Positions 18,445-27,400 of a DNA stretch of 64,000 nucleotides are shown here, piece after piece (the first letter of the stretch is position 1; each line of letters opens with the position of its first letter). Both the position numbers and the translations under genes were made by a program. The notes below the pieces were generated by a model. That model ran no database searches. It was not told where the DNA came from and worked only from the letters and a program-made list of their open reading frames with translations. The DNA comes from Rhizobium sp. BK313 (lineage in GTDB: Bacteria > Pseudomonadota > Alphaproteobacteria > Rhizobiales > Rhizobiaceae): NCBI RefSeq assembly GCF_014193655.1, contig NZ_JACHZQ010000010.1:124001-188000 (forward strand), given 5' to 3'.

Positions 18445-18694
18445 CAGCGTTCCCCAGGCTGTTATGCCTTGCGAGATAAGACGTTTGATCGGAGGCATCA
18501 AGCAAATTGAGCAAGAAGGATGTTCGATGAAGAAGCAATGGCTGTGATGCGCCAGCCGTCCTCGCGCACGTGCAAGATGAAGATCGTAAGCGCTTCCTTT
18601 TGCCGGTGCGATCCTGATCTTGCCCTCATCAACATCTGCCATCGATCGGATCGGACCGTCATCCAGCACAAGATCCGCGCTGCCCAGCGGGATC

Positions 18695-19225
18695 TCAGAG
18701 ATTGAGATCCTCGTTCAGCAAATCGGCGGCCTTGACGCCGAGGATCCGCGCGAGGTCGTCGACGATATCGATGGTCGGGCTGTAGACGCAGCGCTCCAGC
18801 GCACTGACATAGGTCCTATGGACCTCGGCACGCGCCGCGAGATCTTCCTGCGACAGGTTGCGGGCTAGCCGCAGATTTCTCAGGTTCTTTGCGAAGGTCT
18901 CTCGAATGGTCATGGCACCACTTTTACGCTTTGAAGAGAATTCATCTACAGAGGATACAGTACTATTTTTATTCGATTGGGTGTGTTCCGATGCCGACGC
19001 GTCGATGGTCCGTATGCGCAATCCCACTCCGTTCCCGTCGTCTGCAAGGAATTCGACGCCCGCGTTTTCCAGTGCTTCCCTTATGCGTTCCAGCGTATTT
19101 GGTCGGAGCGCATCACCTTTTTCGAGCCTAACCACCGTATAAGTCGAGACACGAGCTGCCTCCGCCAACTCCCGAATTCCCCATCCGGCAGCAATGCGAG
19201 CCAACTTGTATTGCATTCCAGTCAT
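18695..19225 (-). CDS. Tandem XRE-type HTH regulator
   Basis: The 176-residue protein carries two helix-turn-helix domains. The first is residues about 4-60 (IRELAEAARVSTYTVVRLEKG), a short XRE type with the VRLEKGDALRP ending common in phage/plasmid regulators. The second is about 105-170 (RNLSQEDLAARAEVHRTYVS then PTIDIVDDLARILGV), a Cro/CI type usually encoded alone. A serine-rich linker joins them. It may be a natural fusion of two plasmid regulators; the targets are unknown. Confidence 0.75.
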   Translation of the reverse strand: MTGMQYKLARIAAGWGIRELAEAARVSTYTVVRLEKGDALRPNTLERIREALENAGVEFLADDGNGVGLRIRTIDASASEHTQSNKNSTVSSVDEFSSKRKSGAMTIRETFAKNLRNLRLARNLSQEDLAARAEVHRTYVSALERCVYSPTIDIVDDLARILGVKAADLLNEDLNL

Positions 19226-19358
19226 ATTAAAACGCCGTGTTGTTTTTTATTGCGCGAGTCGCGACTTCTCTGTAGGTTTGAGCATGCAGACGGCCGCGCC
19301 TGGCGCTACGAACACCACGCGCGGCCTAACCACAACCTAGCTAACGGGAGCTCGGATC

Positions 19359-20012
19359 ATGGCTGATTCTGAGAGTAGCAGAACTTTGCCTGCATTTAGC
19401 AACAGGAACCTGCTTTCCAAAGTTGCGCACTTCCTAAAAAGCAACTTGGCGACATCGGTGTTGTGCGCGTCTTCAAGTGTCGTGCCGATGCGGCGTGAGG
19501 GTCCCGCCTATGCTCTCTGGTGGGAATGGTATTCGGCCCACCACGAGGTGTCGCGACTGGGGCGCATCCAGGCGCGGCTTGAAACCAAGCTGCTTTCGAT
19601 GACCGATAGCCCGCGTGTGGAGTTGCTGATCGCCGGCCGGGAAAACCCTGTCGCTGTCCGGACGGAACAGGAAGTCGACCGCTGGCTCGCCGGCGAAAGC
19701 CTGGCGGCTGCTCGGGTATCCGCAAAAGCCCAACTCATCGCGCGTCGCAACGCGTGGGAGGCAGCGGATGCCGAAGTCGGGTTCAGCGCAGCGAAACGGG
19801 CCGAGGCGCAGGCGATGGCGCACGACGAGGATGTCGCTTCGCGCCTGTGGCGTTCGCAGGCAGATTCGACGATTGGTGTGATTGGAAAAATGCATGCCCT
19901 TCTGACGATCGGCCAGCCATCCCCCGATACCGATGAATTCCCTTGGCCCCAGTTGCGGTTGATTTTGGCGGACTTGATGACTATCGATGGAACCGGTGGG
20001 CGAAGGCGCTAG
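19359..20012 (+). CDS. Hypothetical protein
   Basis: 217 residues, no family recognised. A good Shine-Dalgarno (GGGAG) precedes ATG 19359. The central part (residues 55-170) is rich in Ala, Glu and Arg and probably helical, with RRNAWEAADAEVGFSAAKRA suggesting a coiled coil. Similar uncharacterised helical proteins occur on rhizobial plasmids. Its 3' end overlaps by a few bases the end of the convergent ATPase remnant. Confidence 0.5.
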   Translation: MADSESSRTLPAFSNRNLLSKVAHFLKSNLATSVLCASSSVVPMRREGPAYALWWEWYSAHHEVSRLGRIQARLETKLLSMTDSPRVELLIAGRENPVAVRTEQEVDRWLAGESLAAARVSAKAQLIARRNAWEAADAEVGFSAAKRAEAQAMAHDEDVASRLWRSQADSTIGVIGKMHALLTIGQPSPDTDEFPWPQLRLILADLMTIDGTGGRRR

Positions 20013-20242
20013 ATCCCGGTAGCCCTCGAAAACCAAATCCTGTTTGCTTCGATCAGTTGATAAAGTCGGCCGACAACCATCTTGCCAGCGCGAAGCTTTC
20101 GCGCGGTCGGGGAGAAACCGTCTGGCGAGGGCGCCTCGATCACGCCTGCATTGCCGAATTCGCCAGCCGGTTGCCACTCAAAGGTAGAGGATTTACCCGA
20201 TCCATTCGGACCCGCGATATTCATGTAATATGGATCGGGCAT
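20009..20242 (-). pseudogene. Remnant of a zeta-toxin-like/AAA ATPase
   Basis: The 77-residue frame begins with a P-loop, NIAGPNGSGKSS, as in zeta-type kinases and related predicted ATPases of toxin-antitoxin loci. It then jumps to ARKLRAGKMVVGRLYQLIEA, which resembles a later segment of that family, and stops. The normal protein is about 190-200 residues, so the middle and the C-terminus are missing. It lies next to a RES/Xre pair. Confidence 0.5.
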
Positions 20243-20378
20243 TCGATCTAGCGCTTCTCCGCGCTGATCTGAATGCGAGGCCGATACGACGATACCGCTC
20301 CCGCGGAATTCTTTGGACCGTTATTGGCGCAGTATTGCCATTTGGCAAAATATAGCTATATTTCAGTCAAACGGCGAG

Positions 20379-20801
20379 ATGAAGACTATGATGCTTGAAC
20401 CTGTTATCGCGACGCCGGCCACTTCAGCGGTTTCGGAAATAACGGACGCGGAAGCCGGAGCTCTCGCGCGCACCATTCCCAATCTCCTCAAGGCCTGGCA
20501 AGTCACCGATGTAGAAGCGTGTACGCTTCTCGGAGGCATGTCGGCACGGACCTGGGCCCGCTGGAAGGAAGGGCAATCCGGACGGATCGATCGTGACCTC
20601 AGAATGCGGATGGCGCATCTCATCGGCATTCATAAAGGGATACGCTACCTCTTCAAAGATCCAACACGCGGTTATGCTTGGATTCGTAAACCCAACGAAG
20701 CGTTCGCTGGTCAGTCGGCGTTGGACATCATGCTCGCCGGCGAATTGTCCGATCTTGCCCGAATGCGGGAATGGCTCGATGCGGAGCGCGGCGCGTGGTG
20801 A
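20379..20801 (+). CDS. Xre/MbcA/ParS-type antitoxin (DUF2384)
   Basis: Antitoxin of the RES-Xre family, 140 residues. It has an N-terminal HTH-like region (LLKAWQVTDVEACTLLGGMS) and the C-terminal MbcA/ParS domain with YLFKDPTRGYAWIRKPNEAF, then QSALDIMLAGELSDLARMRE. The frame runs from 20313; ATG 20379 or the Met three codons later are likelier starts. Its stop overlaps the toxin's GTG start, the usual order of antitoxin then toxin. Confidence 0.88.
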   Translation: MKTMMLEPVIATPATSAVSEITDAEAGALARTIPNLLKAWQVTDVEACTLLGGMSARTWARWKEGQSGRIDRDLRMRMAHLIGIHKGIRYLFKDPTRGYAWIRKPNEAFAGQSALDIMLAGELSDLARMREWLDAERGAW

Positions 20802-21496
20802 GCGGACTTGCGGTCAGTACCCGCATTGCCTGGCCGAAAACCTATCGCATCATTCGATCAATCTACCCGCCTATCGATCTCTTCGAAGATATCGCAGATC
20901 CTCGTGACTGGGAGGCACTTGCGGCGGTCGAAGCCAAAACGAATCCCCGCATTCGATACGAGATCGGCGACATCGGAAAGGTGCCCGCCAGCCGGAGGGT
21001 CGGCGGTCCCGGGGCGAGCTTGGTCATGGCGCCATTCGTGCATTGTTCGATGGATCGGCCGGGCCGTTTCACCGACGGAAATTACGGTATCTACTATGCG
21101 GGAGACACCGAAGAGGTGGCGTTGGCGGAAACGATCCACCATCACGAACACTTCATGAGGGCGACGAAGGAAAACGAGGGTTGGACATCCGACTTTCGTG
21201 TTCTGATCGGCAGCATCGATCGCGTCCTCCACGACGTTTCAAGCGTGCCCGATGTTCTGCACCCGACCGACTATGGCCCTTCGCAGCGGGAAGGACGAGG
21301 GCTGCGCGATGGCGGCAGCGATGGCCTGACCTGGAACAGCGTGCGGATGGACGGCGGAAAATGCATCGGCGTCTTCTGGCCGAATGTCGTCACGATCCCA
21401 GTCCAAGGGCGGCACTATGGTTATCATTGGAACGGAAAGCGGGTCGACTTCGTCAAACGCCATGACGATGGCATCGTCCTTTCGGTTTCGCCATAG
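20798..21496 (+). CDS. RES-domain toxin (NAD-depleting)
   Basis: Toxin of the RES/Xre module. The Arg-Glu-Ser residues are in context: YRIIRSIYPP (Arg), IYYAGDTEEVALAETIHHHE (Tyr and Glu) and WNSVRMDGG (Ser). Characterised relatives degrade NAD+ by phosphorolysis or hydrolysis, or ADP-ribosylate Prs. I chose GTG 20798, which overlaps the antitoxin stop (GTGA). Length of 232 residues fits the longer RES toxins. A plasmid-maintenance role is likely. Confidence 0.87.
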   Translation: MSGLAVSTRIAWPKTYRIIRSIYPPIDLFEDIADPRDWEALAAVEAKTNPRIRYEIGDIGKVPASRRVGGPGASLVMAPFVHCSMDRPGRFTDGNYGIYYAGDTEEVALAETIHHHEHFMRATKENEGWTSDFRVLIGSIDRVLHDVSSVPDVLHPTDYGPSQREGRGLRDGGSDGLTWNSVRMDGGKCIGVFWPNVVTIPVQGRHYGYHWNGKRVDFVKRHDDGIVLSVSP

Positions 21497-21891
21497 ACGG
21501 GTGCGGCGCCCGTGCGCGAAGAAGTGACTATTTTCCACCGCGTTCTCCTCCGCAAAAGATCGCGCAGATCGCTCGACTACGGGCCGTTTCAGTAAGTCAT
21601 CGAAGGGCCTCCCAGACGAAAACGTCGCGACGCTCCGGGCAGGATTCCCCTCTCACATTTCGTCGAATGCCCAGATCGGCAACGCTGAGGACATCCCTCT
21701 GGGAGCGCGATCCAATCCGCTCTTTGATGATGGCGTTTTGGCCCGTTTCCGGATCTTCCACGATCAACCCGCAAGGGGTCCGCTGGCAAGCTGCGGCCGC
21801 TTTGGCGTGGCGTCGCGGTGATCGCGCCCGTTCCCGGGCCTTTTGAGGAGCCATCGAGCGGGATTTGGCCCGCTCCCAGATGGAGCCGCAC
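21497..21891. other. Intergenic, GC-rich, no supported gene
   Basis: About 395 bp between the RES toxin and the small ORF at 21892. Frames here have no recognisable products. The last 150 bp are GC-rich and hairpin-prone, like the leaders in front of other backbone genes, but I could not pair them convincingly. Confidence 0.4.
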
Positions 21892-22068
21892 ATGTCGCAT
21901 GATCTTTCCCTCGCACAAGCCTACGCGTTCCAGCTTTCCCGGGATCTGATGGTCCCCGTCGCCGTCTTCGAAGTCGACGGCGAATACGGCGCTCTTCCCT
22001 CCGACGAGATCGACGCAGACGACGATCTGGCGATCGTCCACGAATTCCTTCCATGGCCGTCTCAATGA
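21892..22068 (+). CDS. Small acidic hypothetical protein
   Basis: 58 residues starting MSHDLSLAQAYAFQLSRDL, ending with an acidic tail (PSDEIDADDDLAIVHEFLPW). GGAG lies seven bases before ATG 21892, so I prefer it to the earlier Met at 21865. No family recognised. The composition looks like a real protein, and the position ahead of the toprim gene matches small plasmid accessory genes. Confidence 0.5.
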   Translation: MSHDLSLAQAYAFQLSRDLMVPVAVFEVDGEYGALPSDEIDADDDLAIVHEFLPWPSQ

Positions 22069-22266
22069 GCCGGCCCTTGCCGTTCCTGCTGCCGCTTGCG
22101 AGCGAGCGCCCGCAAGGGAGGCTTCGCCGCGGTGTCGAACCTTCCAGCATCCGACAATTGGCAGCCGCGCCCTTGCATGCACTGCTCTTCGCGGCGGTTT
22201 CGGGCGGTCGCGCAAGTTGCGCGGAGAGAAAGGCAAGAGAGGACCGATCTTTGATCGGAGAGGACC
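22069..22266 (+). other. GC-rich leader with hairpins upstream of the toprim gene
   Basis: Contains CTTGCG and CGCAAG as a short stem, a GGCTTCGCC loop-like motif and a good AGAGAGGACC stretch before the start of the next gene. It resembles the better-formed leaders at 32530, 33502 and 35005, but the basal pairing is not clear here. Confidence 0.3.
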
Positions 22267-23304
22267 ATGACAAGAGAAGAGATCGAAGATTTGCGGAAGA
22301 AGGTGAGCTGCGCCAGGGTCTTGGAGACAGTCGGCTTTGCGATAGACCAGAAAGAAAGCACGCGACGAGTGCTGAAATTTCGCAGGGGCCCGGAAATCAT
22401 CATCGTAACGCATGAGGGGAACGGCTGGTTCGACCCGCTCGGTGAGGACAAGGGAGATGTGTTCTCGCTTGTCGCACGTCTTGATGGAGGCAGCTTCGGA
22501 GACGCGATTTCGCGCATAGCCGAACTGGCAAGCTTTCCTCTTTCCGGCCCAAGGTTAGCCTTATCGACCCGCGCGAGGCGGCTGTACCGGGCGCCGGTCG
22601 CGCAGCGCTTCAAAATTCGGCGACATCCGCAACCCGGTTCCCCAACATGGCGCTATCTCTCCGAAGCTCGGCGTCTCTCCGCGACGGTGTTGCGCCAGGC
22701 CGCCCAAGAGGATGTCCTGCGCGAAGGTCCCCATGGCAGCATGTGGGCGGCGCACACAGATGAGGCAGCTGTCCTCTGCGGCTGGGAGGAGCGTGGCCCC
22801 GGCTGGCGGGGTTTTGCCGCCGGTGGGACAAAGGTGTTGTTTCGCTTCGGTCAACGCGACGGGCTTCGCCTTTGCGTGACGGAATCCGCGATCGACGCGA
22901 TGAGCCTTGCTGCGATCGAAGGCGTGCGGGAAGGAACGCTCTACCTGAGCACCGGTGGCGGATGGTCCCCCAACACTGATGCGGCACTGCGGACCTTGGC
23001 GCGACGATCCGACGCGCAGCTCATCGCGGCAACGGACGCTAACCCTCAAGGCGAGGCCTATGCATATCGGCTGCGGGAACTCGCAGAGGAAGCTGGCTGC
23101 AACTGGTTGCGATTGCGTCCGCCGGCGGACGACTGGAACGAAGTGTTGAAACAGCGGGAAGATCAAACAAGGGGGAGAGGGACGGAGAAGAGAGGGGTGC
23201 CGCATTCGCGCCGGTCCCGTCAAGGGAAGCTTCGCCCGGCTGCCCCGGCCCTTGACCCGGCCGGACGCGATGGCGGCGGTCCGGACGGTGGCATGAAGGA
23301 CTGA
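22267..23304 (+). CDS. DUF3991/toprim-domain protein (primase-like)
   Basis: Plasmid toprim protein. The N-terminal zinc-less primase-like part has GNGWFDPLGEDKGDVFSLVA (residues about 50-70). The toprim fold follows with the acidic motif LCVTESAIDAMSLAAIEG (about 218-236) and ATDANPQGEAYAYRL (about 258), whose Glu and Asp-x-Asn/Asp residues bind metal. The C-terminal 45 residues are low-complexity (Arg/Gly/Pro) and overlap a hairpin-rich segment that may be the leader of the next gene. It probably acts in plasmid DNA metabolism or transfer, but the exact role is unknown. Confidence 0.8.
   Translation: MTREEIEDLRKKVSCARVLETVGFAIDQKESTRRVLKFRRGPEIIIVTHEGNGWFDPLGEDKGDVFSLVARLDGGSFGDAISRIAELASFPLSGPRLALSTRARRLYRAPVAQRFKIRRHPQPGSPTWRYLSEARRLSATVLRQAAQEDVLREGPHGSMWAAHTDEAAVLCGWEERGPGWRGFAAGGTKVLFRFGQRDGLRLCVTESAIDAMSLAAIEGVREGTLYLSTGGGWSPNTDAALRTLARRSDAQLIAATDANPQGEAYAYRLRELAEEAGCNWLRLRPPADDWNEVLKQREDQTRGRGTEKRGVPHSRRSRQGKLRPAAPALDPAGRDGGGPDGGMKD
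23219..23256 (+). other. 8-bp stem hairpin in the leader of the DUF1419 gene
   Basis: GTCAAGGG (23219-23226) pairs exactly with CCCTTGAC (23249-23256) around a loop containing AAGCTTCGCCCGG. It lies within the odd C-terminal coding tail of the toprim gene and 113 bp upstream of the next gene, and it resembles the TTCG-containing leaders elsewhere in the backbone. Confidence 0.35.
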
Positions 23305-23368
23305 AGAGGAAAGCAAGGTCGAGAGGACGGCGCTGCGCTTCGGTCCAGGTCCACCGAAGGAGCCGCAG

Positions 23369-23974
23369 ATGAACACCTCTCCCGCAATCCGCAAGGTTTT
23401 CCAGGGCGTTGCCACACGCCAGCAAATGTTCCGCATGTTTGACCGCCACGCCCAGCGTCCGAACCGTTGGGAGGACGACGCAACTCCCCTCTACTCGGGT
23501 GAATGGTTCGAGGTCGCCAAAGCCGAGTATGATTATATGTTCGAAATCCTTCCCCCGCTTTGGATCCGCGGCCCGATGTTCGCCATGCGCGAGTTCCTGA
23601 CGGGTTCGGTGACGAGCGTGTTCTTCGCGTTGCGCATCGATGGGGATATCCGCCATTTCCACGGCTACTGCGACCTCTCAGACCGCGCGTCCGTCGAGCG
23701 TATGCACGTGACGATCATTGAACGCGAAAGTCGCCCGGTGAAAGTCATGTCACGCGAAGAGCGAATGGAGCACATCTGGAGCAGCACCGCGGACGAGCGT
23801 CGTGGCTATGCCGGTGATCGATGGCCGGAACGCTACCGTGGCCGGCGAACCGTCGTGCTCCATAGTGGCAAGGAAGGGACGTTTTTGAAGCTCCTCGACG
23901 AGCTGACGGACGACGAGATCGCCACCGAGCTGCCGGTGCATCTGCGCCACCTCCCCTCGCCCGTGGCAGCATGA
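23369..23974 (+). CDS. DUF1419 family protein
   Basis: 201 residues. RKVFQGVATRQQMFRMFDRH near the start and LYSGEWFEVAKAEYDYMFEI are features I associate with DUF1419, a family found almost only on rhizobial plasmids and islands. ATG 23369 is preceded by AAGGAG. The molecular function is unknown. It lies between the toprim gene and the DUF3085 remnant, which is the usual backbone neighbourhood. Confidence 0.75.
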   Translation: MNTSPAIRKVFQGVATRQQMFRMFDRHAQRPNRWEDDATPLYSGEWFEVAKAEYDYMFEILPPLWIRGPMFAMREFLTGSVTSVFFALRIDGDIRHFHGYCDLSDRASVERMHVTIIERESRPVKVMSREERMEHIWSSTADERRGYAGDRWPERYRGRRTVVLHSGKEGTFLKLLDELTDDEIATELPVHLRHLPSPVAA

Positions 23975-23987
23975 GAGGAGACCCCTC

Positions 23988-24339
23988 ATGCTTCCCTTTC
24001 CGATTGTATGCGTCAGGGCGGTCGTTGCCCGCGGGCGCGCTGATGGCGATTTCCGGGATGCGTACTGTGGCCGCAGGGCTGGTTTTCGGCTCGTCGGCGA
24101 TCAGGGCGTCTACCTCATGCCCAAAGGCAAGCTCGCCGAACGCCATGAGCCCCCGCGTTCTAGGGAATGTGATCCCCGGATTGGTGAGGACTGGTTCGAA
24201 ATCAAACGTCGGACCTTCGGCGGGGACGAATGGTGTCGAGTTTATCGATGCCGAAGACCTGTCGGCCATGATGGCAGCAAGCCAAGAAGCGACGCATCTG
24301 AGGATCGCGTTCACCGCCGACGTCTGCAGCTCTTTGTAG
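23988..24339 (+). pseudogene. DUF3085 family gene with a frameshift
   Basis: The first part reads GFRLVGDQGVYLMPKGKLAE and KRRTFGGDE in one frame. The expected continuation GVEFIDAEDLSAMMAAS is in the next frame from about base 24233, and ends at a stop at 24337-24339. One extra base near 24230 explains the switch. ATG 23988 has AGGAG upstream. Either the gene is broken or the sequence has a single-base error. The biological role of the family is unknown. Confidence 0.65.
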
Positions 24340-24466
24340 TCGCGCGCGATTAGCGCCCGACACCCTCACCCAGCCGGCGGCGCCGGCTCCATCCCTATCC
24401 ACCGCGTCTTAGCGACTGCCCGCCCGGCACGTCGATGCGTCGCACCTTGACAAGGAACTCGATCCC

Positions 24467-27400
24467 ATGAGCAGCAACCCGTTCTCCCTCGACATTTTTG
24501 GCAATACCGCCCTCTCCTCCACCCTCGACCTCGGTATTTCCGGCTTTGGTGGCTTCACACCCGAGGCCGACAACGACGACGAGCCGGACCCAACGCCGCC
24601 GGCGCCCGCCGCCGCTCTGGCCGTGCCTGTCGGACAACCGCCGCGCCAGCAGAGCCCGCACGCCAACTTCCACCTCGACGGCGACCGCGGATTGGCCGCA
24701 TCCTGGAAGGATCGCGCTCGTGACAATGTTGCGGCGATTCTCACGGCGAACAACATCGATAAGCAGGATCGGCCGGCAACGCTCAAGGAGCAGGCGCAAC
24801 TCATCCGCTTTACCGGGTTCGGCGCCAGCGAATTGGCGAACGGTATGTTTCGCCGGCCGCGTGACATCGATTTCCGTGAGGGCTGGGACGAGCTCGGCAG
24901 TTCGCTGGAGGACGTCGTCTCGAAAAACGATTATGCCTCGCTTGCCCGTTGCACCCAGTATGCGCACTTCACTCCAGAATTCATTGTGCGGGCGATTTGG
25001 GCGGGGCTGCAGCGGCTCGGCTGGCGCGGCGGCCGGGTGCTGGAGCCGGGCATCGGGACCGGACTGTTTCCTGCCCTGGTGCCGGAGCCTTTGCGCGACG
25101 ACACATTCTTTACGGGCATCGAGCTTGATCCGGTGACTGCCCGGATCGCCCGGCTGCTGCAGCCGAAGGCACGGATCATCAATGGCGATTTCGCACGAAC
25201 CGAGCTCCCGCCGATCTTCGATCTGGCGATCGGCAACCCTCCCTTCTCCGATCGCATTGTCCGGTCGGACCGCGCCTATCGGTCGCTTGGCCTGCGTCTG
25301 CACGACTACTTCATCGCCCGGTCGATTGACCTTCTCAAGCCCGGCGCACTTGCCGGTTTCGTCACTACGCACGGGACACTGGACAAGGCCGACGGAACAG
25401 CCCGCGAGTACATCGCCAAAACCGCCGATCTGATCGCGGGGATCCGTCTTCCCGAGGGCAGCTTCAGGCGCGAAGCGGGCACGGATGTCGTCGTCGACAT
25501 TCTCTTTTTCCGGAAGCGCAAGGCCGGTGAGGCGGCGGGCGATCGATCGTGGCTCGATCTTGCAGAAGTCCGCCCGGCGACCACTGACGAAGGCGCGATC
25601 AGCGTCAATCGCTGGATCGCCAGCCATCCGGAATTTGCCCTCGGCCGGCATGAGCTAACCTCCGGACCGTTCGGCGAAACCTACACCTGCGTCATGCCGG
25701 CAGATTTGGACCTTCCCGCGGCGCTTTCGGAAGCGATCGGCTTGCTTCCAGAGAGGCGATATGACGGCGAGCCCACTCCGATCGACATCGACCTGGAAAC
25801 AGAGATTGGCGATATAGCCGATCTCAGGCCGGACACCGACAGGGTTCGCGAGGGAAGCTTCTTCGTCGATATCAAACGCGGCTTGATGCAGATGATCGAC
25901 GGCGCTCCGGAGGCGATCATCGCTCGCACAGGCCGCACAGGTGAAGGCCTGTCGGAAAAGCATGTTCGCATCGTCACAAAGCTGATCCCGATCCGCGATA
26001 CCGTGCGCGACATCCTGAAGGCACAGGAAACGGACCGGCCTTGGCGGGATCTTCAGGTGCGGTTGCGGATCGCCTGGTCTAGCTTCGTGCGCGATTTCGG
26101 TCCGATCAATCACACGACCGTTTCGGTAGCCGAGGATCCGGAGACCGGCGAGTCTCGCGAGACGCATCGCCGGCCGAACCTGCAGCCTTTCCTCGACGAC
26201 CCCGATTGCTGGTTGGTGGCTTCGATCGAAGACTATGATCTGGAGACCGATACAGCAAAGCCTGGTCCGATCTTTTCCGAAAGGGTCATTGCACCCCCTG
26301 CCCTACCCGTCATCACTTCGGCCGCCGATGCGCTCGCCGTCGTGCTCAACGATCGCGGCCGCGTCGATCTTGACCATATCGCCGAGCTTCTTCATGTCGA
26401 TGCCACTGCGGTAGTCGACGAACTGGGCGATATGATCTTCCGCGATCCTGCGGACGGATCGTGGCAGACATCCGATGCCTACCTTTCCGGATCGGTCCGC
26501 ACCAAACTCGCGGCGGCGCAAGCCGCGGCAGAGCTTGATCCGCTCTTTGAGCGCAATGTCCGCGCACTCCAGGATGTTCAACCCGCGGACCTTCGGCCGT
26601 CCGACATCACCGCCCGGCTCGGCACACCATGGATTCCGGCTTCGGATGTCGCTACCTTCGTCAAGGAGACCATGGGGGTCGACATCCGCATCCATCACAT
26701 GCCGGAGCTTGGCTCATGGACTGTTGAGGCGCGGCAGCTCGGCTACAGTGCTGTCGGGACCTCGGAATGGGGCACGAGCCGCCGCCATGCCGGCGAGTTG
26801 CTCGCCGATGCCTTGAACAGCCGCGTGCCGCAGATTTTCGACGTCTTCAAGGACGCCGAAGGTGAGCGTCGCGTCCTGAACGTCGTTGACACGGAAGCCG
26901 CCCGCGACAAGCTGCAGCGGATCAAGGAAGCCTTTCAGAACTGGGTCTGGACCGACCCTGATCGCACCGACCGGCTGGCGCGGGTCTATAACGACCGCTT
27001 CAACAATATCGCGCCGCGACGGTTCGACGGCTCCCACCTGAAACTTCCGGGCGCTTGTTGCGCCCTTGCTCTTTATGGGCACCAGAAGCGCGGCATCTGG
27101 CGGATCATCTCATCTGGTTCGACCTATCTCGCGCATGCTGTCGGCGCCGGCAAGACGATGACGATGGCGGCCGCAATCATGGAACAGCGCCGGCTCGGCC
27201 TGATCGCCAAGGCGATGCTTGTCGTGCCCGGCCATTGCCTCGCGCAGGCGGCGCGAGAGTTCTTAGGCCTCTACCCGAATGCCCGGATTCTCGTCGCCGA
27301 CGAGACCAACTTCACCAAGGACAAGCGCGCCCGGTTCCTGTCGCGGGCGGCCACAGCTACCTGGGATGCAATCATCATCACGCATTCGGCGTTCCGGTTC

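Noticed and set aside
18445..18694. N-terminal extension of the GntR regulator up to 18669
   Set aside because: The extension lacks similarity to the family, contains unlikely Cys/His-rich sequence, and the internal ATG 18444 has a better ribosome site.
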